A DNA stretch of 64,000 nt from Dysidea avara (Eukaryota > Porifera > Demospongiae > Dictyoceratida > Dysideidae): contig NC_089272.1 of assembly GCF_963678975.1 (NCBI RefSeq), positions 59,408,574-59,472,573 of the forward strand, given 5' to 3'. The translations under genes were made by a program, and so were the position numbers. Positions 55,776 to 64,000 of this stretch are shown in pieces (within the stretch, counting starts at the first letter, position 1; every line of letters starts with the position of its first letter). The notes beneath the pieces were generated by a model. It was not told where the DNA came from, did not search any database, and saw only the letters and a program-made list of their open reading frames with translations.

Positions 55776-56457
55776 CCACTTTATGTATGAATTTTAGTGT
55801 CTACACTGTATGTGTGTGGGGTATCCACCACCACACATTATTTAATTAGTGTTATTCTTTCCCACTATATCCTTTAGTGGCAATGGAAACAGCTGTTAGT
55901 CTTTGTGTCACCAAAGAACACTTCCAGTTTGCCTTGAAAGGACTCAGAAAAATGTCAGCACTTTGTGTTTATCTCAATGCCATAGTATTGTTATAGCATA
56001 TCATTTATGTTATTGATACAAGTATGTTGGAGTTGCTGCTATTTCCAACTTCACGTGATGATTCTTTATGGCTACAGTGCAGTCAATTATATGAAAATTT
56101 ACCACCTACATGGACATGTGAATATACCTAGCTACCGTACTTCTGAGAAGGGTTTCAACTTAAAAAGGGAACTGCAGATACTTAGCATGATATGTATAGC
56201 TAACTCAGAACACTAGCTAGCAGGTGAATCTGGCTCGAGGATTGATTGACAATTCCTAATGCAGATAGGCCAATGCCTCATGTCTCCATGAAATTCCTGT
56301 GTTTGTTGTGCCATGCATAGTGTAAATAATAATACAGTTGAACAGCAAACTTTTGAAAATGGGCTTAGATATATAGCTACGTATAATGGAAGTTTGTGTA
56401 CAAGGTATGTGCAATGAATAATACTATCAGTTAATTCGAGAACCTCAATTGTGATTT
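55776..56457. other. Interval downstream of the secreted-protein gene
   Basis: No gene recognised. The ORFs at 56007 (+) and 56461-56213 (-) have no domain. It lies 3' of the - strand gene ending at 56458. Confidence 0.4.
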
Positions 56458-57519
56458 TCATTGTATATACAACTCCATTTGGTCAATCAATATTGATCCA
56501 CCACTGAATGCATCCCATCTACAAATTCTAGCTTCTATACTGCTATTACTGATCCCATTCAAATCATGATAAAACCATGGCTGGGTGAGATTGCTACAAC
56601 AGCTCGGACTACTGTAGCAGTTAGATCCATCCCACAGAGTGTCATTAAAATAATAAAAACTTGCATCACCAGATGCTCTGTCAACTGCTCCAGCTTCACA
56701 GTAATAGTTTGTTCCTACAAAGGAGGGAGGAGATGGTCCTCCACCAATGGCACATGGGCAATTACAACATGAGCTGGCCTCATCATCAAAGTCACCATCT
56801 GCATACGTCCAAATATGTTGACGTGGACTACCGTAAGTGATTGATAGTCCTTCAACATAAGGGCCATCTATTGTTACACGGCCGGTACCATAAAAAGCAG
56901 CTGATCGTCCCTTCTGATATCCTCTTGCTCTACCACACACCCTCTGGTAACTTGTTCCATTAGTGGAGAAGTAGGCAGAAGAGCAAGTCTGGCCACTGTC
57001 ACTTACAACACGACAGAAACTAACACCAGAGTAAGTGTCTTTGCGCCATCCAGTGGGGCAGTCACTTCCTACACTAATATCTAAATTGGCAATTCTTGTC
57101 CATCCTCCACCCACACCGGCGCATGTGGAGATAAAACCACTAGCTGCAATTGCTGTCATGTTGCAAAATGTCCATTGTGTGTCATTAATACGATAGTAAC
57201 CTGACTTGTCACGAGTTTCAGGATTATTGCTGTAGATGTCCACACAAGATGATCCAGCATAAGTCATTCCGCAGAACACTTTCCTTGGTCCATCTGTGAT
57301 CCAGTAATATCCTGACCGTGTGTGACTCTCTGGATTCGCATTGTAGATGTCCTCGCAAGTTGCACCGGGGAAGAACGGTGACTTAAAACGGTACACAGTA
57401 CACTGCTCAGCAGCCATCACCAGTTCCTTAGTGAGGAGTGCTGTTAGTGTTGTTACAAAGTAATATACCACCAACCGAGCCACCAACATCATCTCCATTC
57501 GTAGCTCAGTAGTACACAA
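56458..57519 (-). CDS. Secreted Cys-rich extracellular protein (353 aa)
   Basis: A single-exon gene. The N-terminus carries a hydrophobic signal segment (MLVARLVVYYFVTTLTALLT); start codons at 57519 or 57498 are both possible. Two tandem fibrinogen-like N-terminal motifs follow: CEDIYNANPE..SGYYWI (about 55-73) and CVDIYSNNPE..SGYYRI (about 91-109). Then comes a domain of about 220 residues that is common in cnidarian and sponge extracellular proteins: GGGWTRIANLD, DCPTGW, CSSAYFSTNG, RVCGRARGYQKG, IDGPYVEGLSITYG, HIWTYADG, CCNCPC, PSFVGTNYYCE, LWDGSNC, PWFYHDL, EARICRWD, then a last strand ending MELYIQ. Function is unknown; I infer a matrix or recognition role. Many cysteines imply a disulfide-bonded secreted fold. 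A MULE-like MITE lies 150 bp upstream. Confidence 0.85.
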   Translation of the reverse strand: MCTTELRMEMMLVARLVVYYFVTTLTALLTKELVMAAEQCTVYRFKSPFFPGATCEDIYNANPESHTRSGYYWITDGPRKVFCGMTYAGSSCVDIYSNNPETRDKSGYYRINDTQWTFCNMTAIAASGFISTCAGVGGGWTRIANLDISVGSDCPTGWRKDTYSGVSFCRVVSDSGQTCSSAYFSTNGTSYQRVCGRARGYQKGRSAAFYGTGRVTIDGPYVEGLSITYGSPRQHIWTYADGDFDDEASSCCNCPCAIGGGPSPPSFVGTNYYCEAGAVDRASGDASFYYFNDTLWDGSNCYSSPSCCSNLTQPWFYHDLNGISNSSIEARICRWDAFSGGSILIDQMELYIQ

Positions 57520-57668
57520 ATGATCAAAACACTAATTGCACACTATAAATAGCTAGCTACTGCGACGACAAGCGCCGCGGAAATGATAGCTACAAAGGAC
57601 GGGAGTGAGAGGTTTAGTACGACAGAACGGAACGGAATCAGAAGCTAAAGTATCACTGGCGAACTGAT

Positions 57669-58210
57669 TAGTCTCGCGTGCCAGACGGTTTGTGTGGGGG
57701 CGGCAAATAAACCGTCTGGTCACTGTTGCACACTTTCCGTGAACTCACTGGAATGCAATTAGATTACATCACGGCGTTGTTTTGTGCCAAGGATGATGTA
57801 ATAATCGTTCCAATCACCTCTGTGAGCAGACTAAGACGATAATTGTACTGGTATTGTCCTGGTGACGTATTCGAAACATTGCTGAACGTCTTACTCTACA
57901 ATTCCGCCGTTTCACAAATCCGTAGTGAACCATAATCGTTCTTATACCAACGCTTTTAAGAGCCCTGTACTAGGGAAACAAAGATCCTAAGCCCATGGCG
58001 TTGTTAAACTTTCGAAAAAGTAATCTGTAGCCGAGATTCAGTTCTTTATTACACTAAGAATTTGAATTATTAGTGTTTGTTTCGTCACAGAGTCCGCGAA
58101 GCGATCTGATTGGCTCTGCCAACATTCCGGCAGTGGTCCCGGAATGTGTGCAACAGTGACCAGACGGTTTATTTGCCGCCCCCACACAAACCGTCTAGCA
58201 CGCGAGACTA
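57669..58210. mobile_element. Mutator-like MITE, 9-bp duplication
   Basis: 542 bp with TAGTCTCGCGTGC..AGACGGTTTGTGTGG ends in inverted orientation. Arms of about 75 bp include GGCGGCAAATAAACCGTCTG and GTCACTGTTGCACAC. CGAACTGAT flanks both sides exactly (57660-57668, 58211-58219). A 9-bp duplication with long TIRs is typical of Mutator-like elements. Within each arm, CCAGACGGTTT and AAACCGTCTGG form a second hairpin. Confidence 0.85.
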
Positions 58211-58300
58211 CGAACTGATAAGGGGGGCACGCCCCTCCCTCCAAAAAGAAAACCATATATAGGGTCCGCAACGCGAAAAATCAATATCCTCCAATCAACT

Positions 58301-61300
58301 AGAGTAAGCCACCGATGTTCGGACACCAGGAATTTTCGGACACTCGTACGCAGAAACTATACAACGTATTCCCTTGCATTTTGCATTGCTATTACCTTAG
58401 ACCCTCACCATTTAGCCCATCAAGTTTCGTAGGATTTCTTCAAGGACTGTGTGTTTGGCGAGCCAATAAGCATGTGTCCGAATCGCATGACGTTTTGGCC
58501 AAAAGTATGGATTTTCGGACTGTAGCTCGCAAAGCACAATAAATGCACGGATTTAGATGAAAGTTGGCATGCAGCTATGGTAATCAATCAAGGTTCAGCC
58601 CACCAAGTTTCAGCTTATAAATCGATTCTATGCTTCAGTAATTATTAAATCTGTAAGCGCATGTAGGCGTATCAAATATCGGACATTTATTTCCGCGAAA
58701 AACTACAATTGCTGATCAAATTTTTGAGTAAATTCAGATGATTTCAGCTTTTACACACTATAAAGAGCAAACAAATCACAAATGATTGTTATTTGAGAGC
58801 TCATATATCTTGTGACAGTCTGCAACTGCTCAGCTGACAAACTAGCTATGCACAGAGAGCCACAAACACCTGCTGCATAGCCACAGCAAACTGTAAATCT
58901 TTATTGGAATATCCTCATGAGAAATGATACAGCATCCAAGAATTGTGAAGAGATTTTTACTGTATCTAAGTGACTGTTCTATTAGAGTAGTTCATTTTGC
59001 CTGACTGCCTTATTAGAGTATCTTGTGTTTTATTCAAATTATGGGAAGCCACTAAATAAAACTGATGCTATATCATGTGAGAAACAATTGCTTACAACTA
59101 AAATAAAATTTGTAGTGTGTTCTGTTTATGTTAGATTCTTGATTTTGGAACCAGATATCTTGATATTGTCTTGCTCCTTGCAAGTAACTATAATAACTTA
59201 AAATAAACTTAAAAGGGGTACTGAAGCCACTTATAACTGCGTGGGTATAGCATGCCCTGACTGATGAATTTATACATGCCACTCTTCCTTATAAAATCAG
59301 GCAACTACAATAGATGTACATCTAAGTAATTTGGTATATGCCTTTCTTCAGTCCAACACCTACAAAATCTGTGGCATTTCCAGATTTTATAGACACTTTG
59401 CAATTGCAAGATTAGATCTCATAAAATAAATATAGCTTGACAATAACACAGTGAAGAGATACATTGCCATAACATACGTATAACTCTATTGCTACCCACA
59501 TGTATTCAACTATTCTGATTTTGGTTTTCCTTATCCATTTATTTTAAATATATAGGATAAGTTTGCATATGTATACAAGTGCAGAAATGCAATGAATACA
59601 TTCACACCAACTATTTAGCTACAAAATTTGATTAAGATGTAATGTGAAGTGTATAGCTTGAAGAGCATGCAATGTAGCCCGGATTGTTGCTAGTGTTGAA
59701 CTACATCCCGCAGTAAGTAGTTCCATGATAGCTCCGGGGATGATGTATGTGTTTGATATGCATGGTCATGCACTCGAGGTCATTGATTAAGTTATTATTG
59801 GAAGGAGTTCAGTTAGACCATGGATGGCTTTACCATTGTAAGGGATTGAAGAGTGATGAACTTACTGGAACTCTGTATGATGACAGCAAGTAAACCTTGA
59901 GTAATTGCATAGCATAATAATAGTGTTTCATATTATAACAGTATACTTTTAATAAGGGAAAATACATGTACAGACATGTAAAATTGCATGGATGATGCAT
60001 ACGATTTTAGGAAACAATTACATAGACTCTAAATTGATCCATTTACTATAATGTGTTTCCAGCTCTTGGATCATAGCAGAGATTATTGATAGCTATGTAT
60101 ACAAATCTTCATCAAAAGTAAGCACCTGATTGCAGCCACTGTCCTACACAATTAATCTTTGCAGGATATACACAATGGAAGATTGAAAATGGCAACATGC
60201 TACGGATGGTTCAGTTTCCAAGCTTTCATGAGAAAATCAATTTATACAATATTTATCTTTTTCCTCCACTATGTGTCCATTAAACAAATTGTGCAGTCAT
60301 TTATGCTTGTCACACTTATTACACAAGTAAAGCCTTACAGTGCAGCTTTGTTATAATTACATCATGCATATATTATGGCATGATGAAAGCAGCTTTATTA
60401 CTTGAATGACAAATGATTCTCACATTCCAATAATGATTTTTCCTTCAGGGAGGCACAAATATACAGGTGTACTTACAAAAGATTTACACAATAGCAATTC
60501 AATGCAAAAATTTGCACAATATTGGCTATATGTATAGCGATGCATAATTAGATCTTTAACAGGGTAAAAATGCTTAAAATCATTCAATCACTTTAAAATA
60601 AAGGTTGCACATGGCTTCATGAAAGTTATAGCATAAAGGGCATGGAATGGTTCTTTCATATCAGTAGGATTCAGGACTGGGAGATGGTATCAAATTATTT
60701 TGCCTTGATATCTAACAAAACTTATAAGATTACAAGCAATTCCATTTTACTTAGAAAAGAGAAGAGCTAATTCAGAGTGTGAACTTCTTATACTTAGTTT
60801 CAAGGGTTACATTTTCAGGAAACTTCTTCGCACTATAGGTATAGCCAAGAGTTCATATATATAGGGAGGGATTGTTATGAACTCTAGGTATAGCTATGTA
60901 TTGGCGGATAAACAATGTATGGCTTCTTACATGACATTTATTAGCACTATCTGATCATATTGTAAGTATAAAGACAAGATATACCTTAAAGCAGTCAGAC
61001 ATAATGAACTACCCTAATAGAACAGTCACTTAGATACAGTAAAAATCTCTTCACAATTCTTGCATGCTGTATCATTTCTCATGTGAGAATATTCCCAATA
61101 AAGATTTTACAGTTTGTTATGGCTATGCAGCAGGTGTTTGTGGCTCTCTGTGCATGGCTAGTTTGTCAGCTGAGCAGTTGCAGACTGTCACAAGACATGT
61201 GAGCTCTCAAATAACAATCAGTTGTGATTTGTTTGCTCTTTATAGTGTGTAAAAGCTGAATTTGCTCAAAAATTTAATCAGCAGTTGTAGTTTTCGCGGC

Positions 61301-61691
61301 AATAAATGTCCGATATTTGATACGCCTACATGCGCTTACAGATTTAATAATTACTGAGGCATAGAATCGATTTATAAGCTGAAACTTGGTGGGCTGAACC
61401 TTGAGTGATTACTCTAGGTGCATGCCAAATTTCATTCAAATCCGTGCGTTTATTGTGCTTTGCGAGCTACAGTCCGAAAATCCATACTCTTGGCCAAAAC
61501 GTCATGCGATTCGGACACATGCTTATTGGCTCGCCAAACTCACAGTCCTTGAAGAAATCCTACGAAACTTGGTGGGCTAAATGGTGAGGGTCTAAGGTAA
61601 TAGCAATGCAAAATGCAAGGGAATACGTTGCATAGTTTCTGCGTACGAGTGTCCGAAAATTCCTGGTGGCCGAACATCGGTGGCTTACTCT
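58301..61691. mobile_element. 3.4-kb foldback element with arms of about 700 bp
   Basis: 58301-59015 and 60975-61691 are inverted copies of each other at high identity: AGAGTAAGCCACCGATGTTC at one end and its reverse complement at the other. Shared words include AGGAATTTTCGGACACTCGT-type and AAGCATGTGTCCGAATCGCA. Each arm carries a CTGTTCTATTAGAGTAG motif at its inner end. The 2-kb centre has no recognisable gene; ORFs at 59282-59073 and 60159-60356 are unremarkable. No transposase was found, so it is non-autonomous. Confidence 0.8.
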
Positions 61692-62094
61692 ACCTAACTA
61701 TTGTCATGTGTTAGGTTAAGTGTAACTTGAATAACACCAGCGTGGCAGTCAAGTTTGTCACTTTCTTCTGGTAGAAAACGATACAAATTTCTTAAAATCA
61801 CGTGATTTTTCGTTGCAGCAGTTCGTAGGGTTCTTCGTATGCCACGATATTCACTCTCAACATTGTTCAAGTAGTCTATCATCAACTCAAAGTATTGGTG
61901 GTTTGATTTTATTGGTCAATTTCTGGTGGCAGCAGGATCTGTGCAGTTTTTTGACGATAGACAAAATGTTTCTTCTTCTGGAGCACAGGACAAGCAGACC
62001 AGCAACTGCGCCGTGGGTCAGCAATGACCAGTACTAGGTAAAGTACCTGCATGATGCGGAGTATGGCTATAATTGAAGCTTGTTAGCCATCCGG
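61692..62094. other. Short gene-free spacer
   Basis: No feature recognised. ORFs of about 60-75 codons at 61885-61694 (-) and 61813-62037 (+) overlap and show no domain. Confidence 0.4.
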
Positions 62095-63090
62095 CTGAGC
62101 CACTGATCTTTCTGCTGAAGTTCGGCCAAAATTACGCGATTTTTGCAAACAAATATCAGAATGGTTGATAAATCAGTGAGACAGTCTCCAACAGCAAGGA
62201 TAGGAAGCTTATAAACACCTAACAATACGGCTATCTCGCCCAGTAAACGCAAAGAGCAACTCAATGCATGAAATAGGCGCTTACGTGATTGAAATCAAAT
62301 CGCGGAAATGCCCATGAAGTCGCTTTCATTTCTGAATAGGAACCATGCAGTGTGCTTCTTTTGTAAATATTTGTGTTAATGGTTCACTCAGGCGTGGTCT
62401 AGGCCAGTGCAGGTATGTTTTACGCTGTGATGGCATCATAGGGAGAGTCCAAGGTTGCTGGGCAGTGGCGGATTTAGGGGGGGTTCAAAGGTTTCTACGG
62501 AAACCCCCTTTGAAAAATGATTGCGTAACAATTAAATGTTTTAATTATCGCGGCGTGCGTCTCGATCGAGATACTCTAATAGAGCAGTCACAGTAGCTAC
62601 TAAAGTAGTGTGTAGGAAGTTATTTAATATATTTTATGTACTATTACTAGGCTGTGACCCTTTTTTTTTTTTTTCTTTTTTTGGTTTTTGGTCTCACCTT
62701 ACCAAACCAGACGATGTAGTGCAAACTTTTGCGTATCTCATGTCAATATATATTTCCACCTTCTAAACTGGAAACCCCCTTTATAAATTCCTAGATCCGC
62801 CACTGCTGGGTCAATCAAGATGCTGAATCTAATGCACACAAACTGATTGTCACTTGATTCCAAGTGATTTTAAGGTCATTGGAATAGATAATGGTTGTAT
62901 TTTCCAAGATTTGAATATCGATCACGTGAACGCCTATTTCATGCATTGGGTTGCTCTATGCGTTTACTGGGCGAGATAGCCGTATCGTTAGGTGTTTATA
63001 AGCTTCGTATCCTTGCTTTTGGAGACTGTCTCACTGATTTATCAACCATTCTATATTTGTTTGCAAAAACTGCATCATTTTGACTGAATT
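62095..63090. mobile_element. Inverted-repeat element hosting a nested MITE
   Basis: 62095-62295 and 62885-63090 are inverted copies (GAGACAGTCTCC, GGAAGCTTATAAACACCTAAC, GGCTATCTCGCCCAGTAAACGC, ATGCATGAAATAGGCG). The loop contains the separate element 62463-62805. ORFs on both arms (62264-62067, 62895-63083) are mirror translations of the same repeat. Confidence 0.7.
62463..62805 (+). mobile_element. CAGTGGCGGAT-type MITE, CTGGG duplication
   Basis: 343 bp, starts CAGTGGCGGATTTAGGGGG and ends AAATTCCTAGATCCGCCACTG. CTGGG directly flanks both sides (62458-62462, 62806-62810). It carries GAGATACTCTAATAGAGCAG at about 62568 and a T-rich run at 62652-62675. It is related to the reverse-oriented 30603-30897. 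Confidence 0.8.
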
Positions 63091-64000
63091 TCAGCATATA
63101 AGGCTGTAGCACGTGTTGCTGTCAGACCTTCAGTGCTGGTCACTGTAGAGTGCTAATAATAATAATAATAAGGCAGTGGTTACTGAACCGAAAGTCGGTT
63201 CAATAAAGGCGGGGCTATTGAACCGACAGTCACGTGACACTTACAAAAGTTGACTTTTACAGGCTATTGGAAGGACCAACTAATTCCAAACAACAAATAA
63301 AACAGTAGAATGGATCATTATCTATCGAATCTGGTCTGCTTTAATAATCACGTGATCCATGCACTTAAAACTGAAACGTTTAGTGTTAAAGAATGGTGGA
63401 ACTACGGATGGCCATGAAGTACAAAGAGCTGGCAACATTTACTGTGAAAGTCAGGATGTTTCTAGTCAAGAAACTAGGTGCTGAAAGGGTTTGTACATAT
63501 TACATTCGAGTCAGAGACGGAGTCCAGGCGGACATTATATATGCTAAGTGGACAACTCTACTAGGTAGTGGAAAAGGCTCAAGAACAGCCTAAATATACA
63601 TGCTGTATGTGAAAATTCTTGTGTTCATGGAGGACAGTACAGTTGCTGAAGAGCCAACCGAAAGCTAGCACAAAATTAATGTAAGTGTTTTGTGTTGAGA
63701 CATGTACAGTGAGATCACTGGCTTAGTGGATTATATTGCCAGTACAGTGGGTGATAATTGTACTGTGCATAGTACTGGCTTGGATTGGTGTGTACATAGT
63801 GTACATGTTTGTATATTCAGTTGAGGTGCTTGACAATAAATTTCTATTTAGCTGATACAGTAGCTAATTAAATGTCAATTCAATATTCATTATGCTAAAA
63901 TGTGTTCAGTTTCTCCATATACTGTATTCATTCGTATAGGCATCCTGAGGGGTGCCTATACGAAACCCCTGAACCAGCTGAAAAATCTTGTTGCTCCTTG
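63091..64000. other. Gene-free end of window with hairpins
   Basis: Holds (AAT)n at 63152-63170 and a GAACCGAAAGTCGGTTC hairpin followed by TTGAACCGACAGTC (63185-63230). A hairpin ATAGGCA..TGCCTAT lies at about 63937-63962, probably the start of another element. The 66-codon ORF at 63393-63593 has no recognisable domain. Confidence 0.4.

Noticed and set aside
63393-63593. 66-codon ORF near the window end
   Set aside because: Short, no domain, and no supporting context.

Overview
The window is animal-type nuclear DNA: AT-rich, full of transposable elements, with introns of about 50 bp. The best guess is a demosponge or another early-branching metazoan. This rests on the mix of BEL/Pao, CR1-like and ISL2EU-like elements, on a family of large beta-helix/multi-pass membrane proteins that I associate from memory with sponges, and on a secreted protein of a type known from sponges and cnidarians. 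No bacterial operons, CRISPR arrays, rRNA genes or convincing tRNA genes were seen. The species is an inference.

Layout. 1-1937: mostly featureless, with a GGGATAACC-type repeat. 1938-18857: one 16.9-kb DNA transposon of ISL2EU type with near-identical terminal inverted repeats (TIRs) of about 0.35 kb. It carries two convergent, intron-bearing genes: a THAP + DDE_Tnp_4 transposase (+ strand, 8438-14933) and a SAP-SWIM-YqaJ-OTU protein (- strand, 18408-15003). Splicing restores continuous frames in both. Both nevertheless carry nonsense codons, and the second gene also has a 1-bp frameshift. An intact BEL/Pao retrotransposon with identical LTRs (2340-8431, duplication ATCCC) sits at the inner edge of the left TIR. 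A second DNA element (9348-14086, 4-bp duplication ATTT) splits the transposase exon, and it is itself occupied by a CR1/Jockey-type non-LTR retrotransposon (about 9500-13655).

18858-25600: gene-free DNA with miniature inverted-repeat elements. 25616-43777: a cluster of three paralogous genes of about 1150 codons (one +, two -) plus the shattered remains of a fourth. Each encodes a signal peptide, a glycosylated beta-helix-like ectodomain, a short Cys-rich module and 8-9 membrane segments. The middle copy is broken by a single-base deletion. 43778-56457: no convincing gene, but several inverted-repeat elements, foldbacks, minisatellites and reverse-transcriptase scraps. 56458-57519 (-): a secreted, Cys-rich extracellular protein of 353 aa. 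57520-64000: a 9-bp-duplication MITE, a 3.4-kb foldback element with arms of about 700 bp, and smaller repeats.

Relations between genes. Inside the ISL2EU-like element, the transposase supplies DDE cutting and joining, while the accessory protein combines a DNA-binding motif, a nuclease and a deubiquitinase-like domain. The three membrane-protein paralogues look like a locally duplicated family of cell-surface receptors or channels of unknown function. The non-transposon genes appear to be single-exon.
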